A stretch of DNA of 64,000 nucleotides from Streptomyces sp. NBC_01445 (lineage in GTDB: Bacteria; Actinomycetota; Actinomycetes; Streptomycetales; Streptomycetaceae): positions 7,975,001-8,039,000 of the forward strand of contig NZ_CP109485.1 of the NCBI RefSeq assembly GCF_035918235.1, written 5' to 3'. Below the pieces are notes generated by a model. It saw nothing but the letters and a program-made list of their open reading frames with translations, searched no databases and was not told where the DNA came from. The first letter of the stretch is position 1. Each line of letters begins with the position of its first letter. This document shows, one piece after another, positions 29,769 through 38,090 of the stretch. Made by a program: the position numbers and the translations under genes.

Positions 29769-30440
29769 TCAGGCGGCCTTCGCCTTGGTCGCGTACATGT
29801 CCACGTACTCCTGGCCGGACAGGCGCATGACCTCCGCCATCACCGAGTCCGTCACGGCGCGCAGCACATAGCGGTCGCGGCCCATGCCGTCGTAGCGCGA
29901 GAACTCCATCGGCTCGCCGAAGCGGACCGTGACGCGGCCGGGCCGCGGGAGGCCGCTGCCGCCCGGCTGGAGCTTGTCCGTGCCGATCATCGCGAACGGG
30001 ACGACGGGCGCGCCCGTCATCAGGGTCAGCCGGGCGATGCCGGTGCGGCCGCGGTAGAGCCGGCCGTCGGGGGAGCGGGTGCCCTCGGGGTAGATGCCGA
30101 AGACCTGGCCCTCCTCCAGGACGCGGCGGCCGGTCATGAGCGCCGCGACACCGCCGTTGGCGCCGTCGCGGTCGACCGGGATCATGCCGACGCCGGTGAA
30201 GAACCACGCCATGACTCGGCCCTTGAGGCCCTTGCCGGTGACGTACTCGTCCTTGCCGATGAACAGGACCTGACGGTCACACACGATCGGCAGCACGATC
30301 GAGTCGATGAAGGTCAGGTGGTTGCCCGCGAGAATGACAGGACCGGTGCCCGGGATGTTCTCGGCGCCCTCCACCCGGGGGCGGAACATCAGGCGCATGA
30401 TCGGTGAGAGCACTGCCTTGATGAACGCGAAACGGGACAA
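29769..30440 (-). CDS. PlsC-like 1-acyl-glycerol-3-phosphate acyltransferase family
   Basis: The 223-residue enzyme has the acyltransferase H-x4-D motif in GNHLTFIDSI, then GMIPVDRDG, the EGTRS motif in IYPEGTRSPDG and VVPFAMIGTDKLQP, all in the usual PlsC order. It should transfer an acyl chain to lysophosphatidate or a similar phospholipid at the membrane. I chose TTG 30440 (SRFAFIKAVL) because GGAGGG precedes it and homologues start there; the open frame upstream to 30554 is not conserved-looking. It is divergent from the GDPD gene. Confidence 0.85.
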   Translation of the reverse strand: MSRFAFIKAVLSPIMRLMFRPRVEGAENIPGTGPVILAGNHLTFIDSIVLPIVCDRQVLFIGKDEYVTGKGLKGRVMAWFFTGVGMIPVDRDGANGGVAALMTGRRVLEEGQVFGIYPEGTRSPDGRLYRGRTGIARLTLMTGAPVVPFAMIGTDKLQPGGSGLPRPGRVTVRFGEPMEFSRYDGMGRDRYVLRAVTDSVMAEVMRLSGQEYVDMYATKAKAA

Positions 30441-30725
30441 CGGGCCCTCCGGTGTCAAGGGTGGCGGCCTAAGCCGTGGCTGGATGAGCTGAAGTCTGTG
30501 CAGGTGAGGACGATACTCGCGGCCCCCGGCCTGTTGCACATCGGGTTCACGCACTCGATACGCAGTGTTGACCCTTATTTACGCTCCGTTGGCCGTCACG
30601 CGGCGCGCAGGAGTCACCTCGCATCACCTTTCCGTTCGGCCCAAGGTCTCCCACTGGACACTCCCGCACACCTACGATCGGTGCGCTTTGACAGGTGCAA
30701 GGCAGCGATGTGGGAGGAGTGCTCA

Positions 30726-31907
30726 ATGGGGATGCGGAAGTCACAGGAGTCCCGGGGGTCGCAGCTCGGCCGCCGTTCGGTACTGGGTGCGGCGGTGCTC
30801 GGAGCGGGCGGAGCCGTCCTGGGCGCGCCCGGCGTGGCGAGCGCCGACGAGCGCGGCAGTGGCGGACATCACGGCGGTGGTGGCTACAAGAGCCTGCCTG
30901 TGCCCACCGTCATCGCCCACCGCGGTACGAGCGGCTACCGCCCGGAGCACACCTTCGGCTCGTACCAGCTGGCCCTGGACATGGGCGCGCACGTCATCGA
31001 GGCGGGCGACCTCGTGCCCACCAAGGACGGTCACCTCGTATGCCGTCACGAGCCGGAAATCGGCGGGACGACCGACGTCTCCGCGCACCCCGAGTTCGCC
31101 GGCCGCAAGACCACCAAGAGTCTCGACGGGGTCGCCACCACCGGCTGGTTCACCGAGGACTTCACGCTCGCCGAGCTGAAGACCCTGCGCGCCAAGGAGC
31201 GCATCCCGGCCAACCGCCAGCGCAACACCCTCTACGACGGCCGCTGGGAGATCCCCACCTTCGAAGAGGTCCTCAAGTGGCGGGAGCGGCAGAGCCGCGA
31301 GCGCGGCAAGGAGGTGTGGATCCACGTCGAGACCAAGCACCCCACCTACTTCCGCAAGCTCGGCCTCGGCCTCGAGGAGCGCGTCGCCACGCTCCTGCGC
31401 AAGTACGGCGTGAACAGGAAGAATTCGCCCGTCTTCCTCCAGTCCTTCGAGCCGACCAGCATCCAGCGCCTGAACAAGCTGGTCGACAACCCGCTCGTCG
31501 TGCTCCTGTCGACCGCGAACTCCCGCCCCTGGGACTTCGTCGACGCCGGTGACCCGCGCACCGTCGCCGACCTCATCACCCCCAAGGGCCTCGACGAGAT
31601 CGCCTCGTACGCCCAGGGCATCGGCCCCACGCTCGACCTCGTGATCCCCAAGGACAAGGACGGCAAGCTCCTCGCGCCCACCACGCTCGTCAAGGACGCG
31701 CACGCCGCGGGCCTGATCCTGCACCCGTACACGATGCGCAACGAGAACACCTTCCTGCCCGCCGACTTCAAGAAGGGCACCGACCCGAACGCCTACGGCG
31801 ACGCGTTCGGCGCCTTCAAGGCCTATCTGGCCACCGGCATCGACGGCATCTTCTCGGACAACTGCGACACGGCGCTCCTCGCCCGCGAGGACTTCCTGAA
31901 GGCCTGA
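30726..31907 (+). CDS. Tat-exported glycerophosphodiester phosphodiesterase
   Basis: The 393-residue enzyme hydrolyses glycerophosphodiesters to glycerol 3-phosphate and an alcohol, supplying phosphate and carbon outside the cell. The N-terminus holds a twin-arginine signal (GRRSVLGAAVLGAGGAVLG, about 16-34), so it is probably exported folded with its calcium. Motifs VIAHRGTSGYRPEHT (about 61-75), AGDLVPTKDGHLVCRHEPE and a late GIDGIFSDNCDTAL match the GDPD family of GlpQ type. The start is ATG 30726 with GGGAGGAG upstream. No clear PHO box was found in the 285-bp divergent gap. Confidence 0.93.
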   Translation: MGMRKSQESRGSQLGRRSVLGAAVLGAGGAVLGAPGVASADERGSGGHHGGGGYKSLPVPTVIAHRGTSGYRPEHTFGSYQLALDMGAHVIEAGDLVPTKDGHLVCRHEPEIGGTTDVSAHPEFAGRKTTKSLDGVATTGWFTEDFTLAELKTLRAKERIPANRQRNTLYDGRWEIPTFEEVLKWRERQSRERGKEVWIHVETKHPTYFRKLGLGLEERVATLLRKYGVNRKNSPVFLQSFEPTSIQRLNKLVDNPLVVLLSTANSRPWDFVDAGDPRTVADLITPKGLDEIASYAQGIGPTLDLVIPKDKDGKLLAPTTLVKDAHAAGLILHPYTMRNENTFLPADFKKGTDPNAYGDAFGAFKAYLATGIDGIFSDNCDTALLAREDFLKA

Positions 31908-32009
31908 CCTCCCTCTGTTCGCCGTCAACACCGCGCACCCCGGCCCCGGTTGGGGTGACGCGCGGCCGCCCCGGCAACCGCACGTCCGGGCGGCCGCGTC
32001 CCGCCCGGC

Positions 32010-32528
32010 ATGACGTACGACCTGGTCATCGACGCCCTGCGCCCGCTCATCGCCGCCGAGGTCTCGGCGGAGACCGCTGACGGCGCGGGCGAACCCGGCG
32101 ACCTCGAACAGGCCGTCTGGCTGCGCCTGCTGGAGCGCATCGACACCGACGGCCCGCCCGCCGACCCCGCGGCCTGGCTCACCGCCGCCGTCAGATCCGA
32201 GGCGCGCCGCACCCGCCACGCCGCGCTGCGCGAGATCCCGTACGTCACGGAGCCCGCCGACGACTTCGAACACGGGCCGGAACAGCGGGCGCTGGCCGGC
32301 GACCGCCACCGCGCGCTGCACGCCGCCGTGCGCAGACTGCCCGGGCGCTGCCCCCGCGTCGTGGCCGCTTTCCTGTCACCACAGGACCTCACCTACCGCG
32401 AGATCGCAGGGGAGTTGGGTATCTCACAGGGCAGCCTCGGTCCGGAACGTTCCAGATGTCTGGGATGCCTGCGCAGAATGCTGGCAGCAGAGGTTGCGGC
32501 TCCTGAACCCTGGGGAAAGGAGCGATAG
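32010..32528 (+). CDS. Small sigma-70 family RNA polymerase sigma factor
   Basis: The 172-residue protein has a weak region 2 (DLEQAVWLRLLERID ... DPAAWLTAAVRSEARR, about residues 31-72) and a clear region 4 helix-turn-helix (VVAAFLSPQDLTYREIAGELGISQGSLGPERSRCLGCLRRML, about 113-153), arranged like a compact extracytoplasmic-function sigma factor. No anti-sigma gene is adjacent; the following gene is a GNAT enzyme 37 bp away. Target promoters cannot be predicted. Confidence 0.85.
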   Translation: MTYDLVIDALRPLIAAEVSAETADGAGEPGDLEQAVWLRLLERIDTDGPPADPAAWLTAAVRSEARRTRHAALREIPYVTEPADDFEHGPEQRALAGDRHRALHAAVRRLPGRCPRVVAAFLSPQDLTYREIAGELGISQGSLGPERSRCLGCLRRMLAAEVAAPEPWGKER

Positions 32529-32565
32529 ACAACCGGCGGAGCAGGTGAGCGGGAGGCATGCACAC

Positions 32566-33063
32566 ATGGGCATGAGCGTGATCATCTCTGCGGCGACCGA
32601 GCAGGACGCCGAGAAGATCCTCAAACTTCAGTACCTGTGCTACCAGAGCGAGGCCGAGCTCTACGGCGACTACTCCATCGAACCGCTGACGGAACCGCTC
32701 GCCTCGGTCAGGGCCGAACTCGCGGGCGGCACGGTCCTGGTGGCCCGGCTCGGGGAGGAAGTCGTGGCCGCGGTGCGGGGTGCCGTGGACGCGGACGGCA
32801 CGGCCCGGATAGGCAAGCTCGTCGTGCACCCGCGCATGCAGCGCCACGGCCTGGGCGGACGGCTCCTCGACGCCGTCGAGGCGAAGCTCGGCGTCGACGG
32901 TGCCGCCAAGCGCTTCCAGCTGTTCACCGGCCACCGCAGCGAGCACAACCTGCGGCTCTACCGGAAGCACGGCTACGCGGCCGTGTCCACGAAGCGCGTC
33001 GACGAGCGGCTCACCGTGGTGACGCTCGCCAAGGAGGCGGAAGCGGGCGCCTTCGTCGCCTAG
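32566..33063 (+). CDS. GNAT family N-acetyltransferase
   Basis: The 165-residue protein has the GNAT acetyl-CoA loop: ARIGKLVVHPRMQRHGLGGRLLDAVEAKLG (about residues 79-108), then FQLFTGHRSEHNLRLYRKHGYAAV. It is close in type to small Streptomyces GNATs with unknown substrate. ATG 32566 lies nine bases after GGGAGG. It follows the sigma factor and may be co-transcribed; it converges on the membrane protein gene at 33094. Confidence 0.85.
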   Translation: MGMSVIISAATEQDAEKILKLQYLCYQSEAELYGDYSIEPLTEPLASVRAELAGGTVLVARLGEEVVAAVRGAVDADGTARIGKLVVHPRMQRHGLGGRLLDAVEAKLGVDGAAKRFQLFTGHRSEHNLRLYRKHGYAAVSTKRVDERLTVVTLAKEAEAGAFVA

Positions 33064-33093
33064 TTGCTGTCGCCCGGTTCCTGTCGGCAGGCG

Positions 33094-33525
33094 CTAGCGC
33101 GTAGCCCGGCGCGCCTTGTTGAGCCAGAACATCGCGGTCACCGGGAGCAGTACCGGAATGAACAGATAGCCCATGCCGTAGTCCGACCAGACCGTGGCGT
33201 CCGGGAACGCCGACGGGTCCGCCAGCGTCCAGGTCCCCACGGTCAGTACGCCCACGAGCTCGGCGGCGCAGCACACCAGCGCCGCCTTGCGGGCCTTCTC
33301 CCCGCCGCGCACGAGCGAGTACGTGATGAAGCCGTACACGATGCCCGCGAGCGCCGACAGCGAGTAGGCGAGCGGCGCGTGGTCGAACTCCGTGGAGATC
33401 TGGACGGCCGAGCGCGAGACCGCGCCGACCACCATCACGCCGTACAGCCACACCAGCAGCGTGCCGGGGCCGCTGGTCAGTTTCTGCGGCTTGCCGCCGC
33501 TCTCGCTCTGTGAGGTCACGGACAC
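33094..33525 (-). CDS. Conserved integral membrane protein
   Basis: The 143-residue protein has four hydrophobic segments (LLVWLYGVMVVGAVS, SLSALAGIVYGFI, ALVCCAAELVGVLTVGTWTL, MGYLFIPVLLPVTAMFWL) and a short hydrophilic N-terminus. I recognise it only as a conserved Streptomyces membrane protein, always next to the gene that follows. The gap to the upstream gene is one base, so they are one transcription unit. No catalytic motif is visible. Confidence 0.8.
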   Translation of the reverse strand: MSVTSQSESGGKPQKLTSGPGTLLVWLYGVMVVGAVSRSAVQISTEFDHAPLAYSLSALAGIVYGFITYSLVRGGEKARKAALVCCAAELVGVLTVGTWTLADPSAFPDATVWSDYGMGYLFIPVLLPVTAMFWLNKARRATR

Positions 33526-33526
33526 C

Positions 33527-33886
33527 TCAGCCTCCCCAGATGTCGTAGAGCCGCACTTGCAGGACGGCCAGCACGATGCCGCCGGCCGCCACCGTCACCG
33601 AACCCCAGCGGGTGCGCTCGGCGAGCGACATGAAGCCGGCCGCCGGGATGCACGCGAACGCGCCGATCAGGTAGGCCACGAAGATCGTCGTGCCTTGGTC
33701 GGGCTTCTCGCCGCGTGCCAGCTGCACGATGCCGACGATCAGCTGGACAGCGGCGAGCAGCGACACCACCGCCATGCCGATGAAGTGCCAGTCCTTGGTC
33801 GGCTGGTCGCGGTAGGCGGCGAAGCCGCACCAGGCGGCGAGCGCGAGCGCGGCAACAGCGGTCGCGACCGTCAGGGCATCAAGCAT
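33527..33886 (-). CDS. Conserved small integral membrane protein
   Basis: The 119-residue protein has four hydrophobic segments (TVATAVAALALAAWCGF, FIGMAVVSLLAAVQLIVGIVQL, IFVAYLIGAFACIPAAGF, VAAGGIVLAVLQVRL). It forms a pair with the following membrane gene, one base apart. The ATG at 33886 faces the met operon across a 242-bp divergent gap. Function unknown. Confidence 0.8.
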   Translation of the reverse strand: MLDALTVATAVAALALAAWCGFAAYRDQPTKDWHFIGMAVVSLLAAVQLIVGIVQLARGEKPDQGTTIFVAYLIGAFACIPAAGFMSLAERTRWGSVTVAAGGIVLAVLQVRLYDIWGG

Positions 33887-34068
33887 GCCGAGACCCTATT
33901 ACGGCCGAAAAGGCCCGGTGCGCGCGGCCCCGCCACCGTGGCGTTGGCCACAGCGCGCCGGGTGCCGGGCCCGGCTCGTACGGGGGCGGGAACCACCTCC
34001 TGGCCCTGTCCGCACTGGCCGCACGGGGTACCAGGTGCGGCTCGGGCCGGGGGCGGGCACCGTCCAGG

Positions 34069-34089
34069 GCTGTCCGCTATTCGGACAGC
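34069..34089. promoter_or_regulatory. Perfect inverted repeat in the met-operon divergent gap
   Basis: GCTGTCCG, five bases CTATT, then CGGACAGC form an 8-bp perfect inverted repeat, immediately upstream of the proposed met leader promoter. It could be an operator for a repressor of methionine uptake, or an RNA hairpin. Placement between divergent starts favours a DNA-binding site. Confidence 0.5.
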
Positions 34090-34128
34090 GGTTCGGGGAT
34101 CCCGGCGCACTTCTGCTTTACTTTTCGC

Positions 34129-34215
34129 ATGACCACGACGAGCAGCCGCACCCTTGCGACCGAGGCGACGATGACGCCCGGTGCTCGTTGTATGTGTCGA
34201 ATGTGCGCCTTCTGA
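34129..34215 (+). CDS. Possible leaderless Cys/Met-rich leader ORF of the met uptake operon
   Basis: A 28-codon ORF starts at ATG 34129, six bases after a -10-like TTTACT (34117-34122), consistent with a leaderless message. The peptide ends GARCMCRMCAF, with four cysteine and three methionine codons in its last 14 (including the internal ATG at 34171). Its stop is 198 bp before metN. This arrangement is what one expects of a translational or transcriptional attenuator sensing Cys or Met. The Cys/Met cluster is read from the sequence; the regulatory role is inferred. No terminator hairpin was confirmed in the 34216-34412 stretch. Confidence 0.4.
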   Translation: MTTTSSRTLATEATMTPGARCMCRMCAF

Positions 34216-34412
34216 GGGCCCCCGCACCGCCTGTTTCTCGCGCCCCGAAGCGAAACGCCGTGCCCAGTACGTACTTACGCCGTACGTGACCGGGCCGCCC
34301 CGCACACAGTCTCCCCCCGGTTCCACCGCCACAGCGAGAACCGTGCTGCGTCCAGGCCGATCCCGACCATGAATGCCCGCCGCAGGCGCTCACCCGCGCC
34401 GCGCAATCGACA

Positions 34413-35474
34413 GTGACGGAATCCCACGTGATCACCACCCAGGGCCTCACCAAGGTCTACCGCTCGCGCGGTCGAGAGGTCACCGCCCTCGACGGCGTCG
34501 ATCTGTACGTCCGCGAGGGCGAGGTGTACGGCGTCATCGGCCAGTCCGGCGCCGGCAAATCCTCGCTCATCCGCTGCGTCAACCTCCTGGAGCGTCCCAC
34601 CTCCGGCACGGTGACGGTCGCCGGTCAGGACCTCACCGCCCTCGTCGGCCGCGGCTCCCGCGCCGGCAAGGAGCTGCGCGAGGCACGCAGCCGTATCGGC
34701 ATGGTCTTCCAGCACTTCAACCTGCTGTCCTCGCGCACCGTCCAGGACAACATCGAGCTGCCGCTCGAAATCCTCGGCAAGTCGGGGAAGGAACGGTCCC
34801 GCAAGGCGCTGGAGCTCCTCGACCTGGTCGGCCTCGCCGACAAGGCCAAGTCCTACCCGGCCCAGCTCTCCGGCGGCCAGAAGCAGCGCGTCGGCATCGC
34901 CCGCGCCCTGGCCGGCGACCCGAAGGTGCTGCTCTCCGACGAGGCCACCAGCGCCCTCGACCCCGAGACCACCCGCTCCATCCTCCAGCTCCTGCGCGAC
35001 CTGAACCAGCAGCTCGGCCTGACCGTCCTGCTCATCACGCACGAGATGGACGTCGTCAAGACGGTCTGCGACTCCGCCGCTCTCATGGAGCGCGGACAGA
35101 TCGTCGAGTCCGGCACGGTCAGTGAGCTCCTCGCCACTCCGGGATCCGAGCTCGCCGCCGCGCTCTTCCCGGTGAGCGGCGACGCCAGCGGCGCGGACCG
35201 CACGGTCATCGACGTCACCTTCCACGGCGAGTCGACGACCCAGCCGGTCATCTCCCAGATGTCGCGCACGTACAACATCGACATCTCGATCCTCGGCGCC
35301 GCGATGGACACCGTCGCCGGCAAGCAGGTCGGCCGCATGCGTATCGAGCTGCCCGGCCGCTTCGACGAGAACGTCGTGCCGATCGGCTTCCTGCGCGAGC
35401 AGGGCCTCCAGGTCGAGATCCACGGACATCAGGGCGGCGCGCCCGTACTGCTGAAGGAAGGTGTCACCAAGTGA
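34413..35474 (+). CDS. metN: Methionine ABC transporter ATP-binding protein
   Basis: MetN powers high-affinity methionine import. The 353-residue protein has Walker A GQSGAGKS (43-50), the ABC signature LSGGQKQR, Walker B VLLSDEATSALD, and the C-terminal NIL (ligand-sensing) domain (about 265-350) that allows inhibition by internal methionine. GTG 34413 is used as start; an internal GTG at 34428 is less likely. The end overlaps metI (GTGA at 35471). Confidence 0.95.
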   Translation: MTESHVITTQGLTKVYRSRGREVTALDGVDLYVREGEVYGVIGQSGAGKSSLIRCVNLLERPTSGTVTVAGQDLTALVGRGSRAGKELREARSRIGMVFQHFNLLSSRTVQDNIELPLEILGKSGKERSRKALELLDLVGLADKAKSYPAQLSGGQKQRVGIARALAGDPKVLLSDEATSALDPETTRSILQLLRDLNQQLGLTVLLITHEMDVVKTVCDSAALMERGQIVESGTVSELLATPGSELAAALFPVSGDASGADRTVIDVTFHGESTTQPVISQMSRTYNIDISILGAAMDTVAGKQVGRMRIELPGRFDENVVPIGFLREQGLQVEIHGHQGGAPVLLKEGVTK

Positions 35475-36223
35475 CCTGGTCGGAGATGCAGCCGCTGCTG
35501 TCCCAGGCATGTTGGGACACCCTCTACATGGTCGGCTGGTCCACGCTGATCGCCGTCGTCGCGGGCCTGCCTCTCGGCGTCCTGCTGGTCCTCACGGACC
35601 GCGGCGGTCTGCTGCAGAACGCCGTGGTGAACAAGGTCATCGGGCAGATCGTGAACATCGTCCGCTCGATGCCCTTCCTCATCCTGATGGTCGCCCTGAT
35701 GGGCTTCACCCGCTGGATCGTCGGCACCACCATCGGCCGTGAGGCCGCCATCGTGCCGCTGGCGATCGGCGCGATCCCGTTCTTCGCGCGGCTCGTCGAG
35801 ACCTCCGTACGGGAGGTGGACGGCGGTCTGATCGAGGCCGTGCAGTCGATGGGCGGCAACACCTGGACCGTGGTCCGCAAGGTCCTCGTGCCCGAGTCGC
35901 TGCCGTCGCTGATCTCGGCCACCACCACGACGATCATCGCGATCATCGGCTACTCCGCGATGGCCGGCACGGTCGGCGCGGGCGGCCTCGGCGACCTCGC
36001 GATCCGCTACGGCTACCAGCGTTTCGAGGCCGAGCTGATGTGGATCATCGTGGCGGTCCTCGCCGTCACCATCGCCGTCATCCAGTTCGCGGGCGACAGC
36101 GGAGCCCGCGTCCTGCACCGCCGGGCAGGCAAGGGCGGCGAACCGCTCCGCTTCCGCGCCTTCACGGGCCTGCTGCCCGGCGGCCCCGTCACCGCGGACG
36201 CCACCCCGGCCAAGACCCGCTGA
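35471..36223 (+). CDS. metI: Methionine ABC transporter permease
   Basis: The 250-residue membrane protein has five to six hydrophobic segments and the EAA loop EAVQSMGGNTWTVVRKVLVP that contacts the MetN ATPase. GTG 35471 overlaps metN's stop. The C-terminal tail of about 30 residues is Arg/Pro-rich and longer than in most MetI proteins. It forms the channel with a second copy of itself. Confidence 0.94.
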   Translation: MTWSEMQPLLSQACWDTLYMVGWSTLIAVVAGLPLGVLLVLTDRGGLLQNAVVNKVIGQIVNIVRSMPFLILMVALMGFTRWIVGTTIGREAAIVPLAIGAIPFFARLVETSVREVDGGLIEAVQSMGGNTWTVVRKVLVPESLPSLISATTTTIIAIIGYSAMAGTVGAGGLGDLAIRYGYQRFEAELMWIIVAVLAVTIAVIQFAGDSGARVLHRRAGKGGEPLRFRAFTGLLPGGPVTADATPAKTR

Positions 36224-36287
36224 CCGCTGTCCCTGTCTCCCCGTCCCACCCGGCGGGTTGCACCACCCATGGAGAAAGGCACTTTTC

Positions 36288-37118
36288 GTGCGTAACACCA
36301 CCAAGATCACCGCTGCTGTCCTCGCCACCGGCGCCCTCACCCTGGGCCTGACCGCCTGCGGCTCCGACAAGGGCGACACGAAGGCCAAGGCGTCCGACCC
36401 GCTGGTCGTCGCCGCGACGCCCGTCCCGCACGCCGAGATCCTTGAGTACGTGAAGGACCACCTGGCGAAGAAGGCCGGCCTCAACCTCGAGGTCAAGGAG
36501 TTCACCGACTACGTCACGCCGAACACGGCGACCGAGGACGGGTCCGTGGACGCCAACTACTTCCAGACCCAGCCGTACCTGGAAGACTTCAACAAGAAGA
36601 ACGCCACGCACCTCGAGTCGGTCGCCACGGTCCACCTCGAGCCGCTCGGCCTCTACTCCCAGAAGGCCAAGGCGCTCGGCGACCTGAAGAAGGGCGGCAC
36701 CATCGCCCTCCCGAACGACGCCGACAACGAGAGCCGCGCCCTGCGCTTCCTCGCCGCCAACAAGCTCATCACGCTCAAGAGCGGCTCCGAGGCCACCGCG
36801 ACCCCGCAGGACATCGCGAAGAACCCGAAGGACCTCCAGTTCAAGGAGGTCGAGGCGGCCCAGACCCCGCGCTCCCTGCAGGACGTCGACGCCGCGGTGA
36901 TCAACGGCAACTACGCGATCGGTGCCCACCTCAACCCCGCCAAGGACTCCCTCGCCCTGGAGTCCACGAAGAACAACGCGTACAACAACGTCCTCGCCGT
37001 GAAGAAGGGCAACGAGGACGACCCGCGCGTGGAGAAGCTCGCGAAGCTGCTGACGTCGCCCGAGGTGAAGAAGTTCATCGAGGACAAGTACGCCGGCTCC
37101 GTCCTTCCCTCCTTCTGA
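36288..37118 (+). CDS. metQ: Methionine-binding lipoprotein, first copy
   Basis: The 276-residue protein is a NlpA/MetQ-type substrate-binding lipoprotein: a signal peptide ending in lipobox LGLTAC with Cys24, then a mature domain with VKEFTDYVTPNTA and VDANYFQTQPYLEDF, ending SPEVKKFIEDKY. It should capture methionine (or D-methionine or analogues) outside the membrane and pass it to MetI. The start is GTG 36288 eight bases after AAGG. It is followed after 8 bp by a paralogue. Confidence 0.94.
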   Translation: MRNTTKITAAVLATGALTLGLTACGSDKGDTKAKASDPLVVAATPVPHAEILEYVKDHLAKKAGLNLEVKEFTDYVTPNTATEDGSVDANYFQTQPYLEDFNKKNATHLESVATVHLEPLGLYSQKAKALGDLKKGGTIALPNDADNESRALRFLAANKLITLKSGSEATATPQDIAKNPKDLQFKEVEAAQTPRSLQDVDAAVINGNYAIGAHLNPAKDSLALESTKNNAYNNVLAVKKGNEDDPRVEKLAKLLTSPEVKKFIEDKYAGSVLPSF

Positions 37119-37126
37119 TCGCCGCG

Positions 37127-37960
37127 ATGCGCACCGCCACGATTCCCGCCGCCGTCATCGCCGGAGCCCTCGCGCTCGGCCTGACGGCCTGCGGGTCCGG
37201 CGACTCGGGGTCCGGCTCCGGCGACACGAGCGGCAAGCTCGTCGTCGGCGCCACCCCGACGCCGGCCGGTGAAGTCCTCACGTACGTACAGCAGCACCTG
37301 GCGAAGAAGGCCGGACTCGACCTGGAGATCAAGGAGTTCACGGACTACGTCCTTCCGGACACCTCTCTCCAGGACGGCTCCCTCGACGCCAACCTGTACC
37401 AGCACAAGCCCTACCTGGACGACTTCAACAAGTCCAAGGGCACCACCTTGAGCGCGGTCACCGAGGTGTACCTGCCGCCCATGGGGGTCTACTCCAAGAA
37501 GGTCGACGACGTCACGAAGCTCCGCAACGGAGCGACCGTGGCACTGCCGAACGACACCACCAACGAGGGCAGGGCGCTCGAACTCCTCGCCTCCAAGGGC
37601 GTCATCCAGCTCAAGAAGGGCGCCGGCGCGAACGCGAGCCCGCAGGACATCGCGTCCAACCCGAAGAAGCTCGTCTTCAAGGAGCTCGAACCGGCCCAGC
37701 TGCCGCGCTCGTTGGCCGACGTCGACGCGGCCGTCATCAACAACAACTACGCGCTCGACGCGAAGTTGAGCCCCAAGAAGGACGCCATCCTCGTGGAGTC
37801 CGTGAAGGGCAACCCGTACAACAACGTCCTCGCCGTCAAGAAGGGCAACGAGGACGACCCCCGGGTCAAAAAGCTTGCCACGCTGCTGACTTCACCCGAG
37901 GTGAAGAAGTTCATCGAGGACAAGTACCAGGGCTCGGTACTTCCGGTCACCGCCGGCTGA
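37127..37960 (+). CDS. Methionine-binding lipoprotein paralogue
   Basis: The 277-residue protein has the same layout as the preceding MetQ: signal peptide, lipobox LGLTAC with Cys22, a Gly/Ser linker (GSGDSGSGSGD) and shared stretches such as KKGNEDDPRVKKLATLLTSPEVKKFIEDKY. It is clearly a tandem duplicate that has diverged in the ligand cleft region (for example LYQHKPYLDDFNKSKG against YFQTQPYLEDFNKKNA). It may bind another amino acid or a methionine derivative. ATG 37127 follows the first copy by 8 bp, so both are in the operon. Confidence 0.9.
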   Translation: MRTATIPAAVIAGALALGLTACGSGDSGSGSGDTSGKLVVGATPTPAGEVLTYVQQHLAKKAGLDLEIKEFTDYVLPDTSLQDGSLDANLYQHKPYLDDFNKSKGTTLSAVTEVYLPPMGVYSKKVDDVTKLRNGATVALPNDTTNEGRALELLASKGVIQLKKGAGANASPQDIASNPKKLVFKELEPAQLPRSLADVDAAVINNNYALDAKLSPKKDAILVESVKGNPYNNVLAVKKGNEDDPRVKKLATLLTSPEVKKFIEDKYQGSVLPVTAG

Positions 37961-37987
37961 CACCACCCGCAGCCACCGCACCTACAT

Positions 37988-38018
37988 GGGGTCCTCTTCC
38001 GCACCGGGAGAGGACCCC
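37988..38018 (+). terminator. Terminator of the met operon
   Basis: A 13-bp stem (37988-38000 with 38006-38018, one T-G pair) follows the second lipoprotein gene by 28 bp. A stretch TTCCGCACCGGG forms the loop region. Confidence 0.75.
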
Positions 38019-38090
38019 GTGGTGCAGTTACGTGCCTTCATGCTGCATGCTGGGCACTTCACCAGGCCATGAAGGTTACGGAGCGGCGCC

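Noticed and set aside
30441..30725. PHO boxes upstream of the GDPD gene
   Set aside because: Only one GTTCAC-like heptamer is present, not the direct repeats needed for PhoP binding.
33887..34412. SAM (S-box, SAM-II, SAM-IV) riboswitch before metN
   Set aside because: None of the conserved core sequences is present; the region has a small ORF and a palindrome instead.
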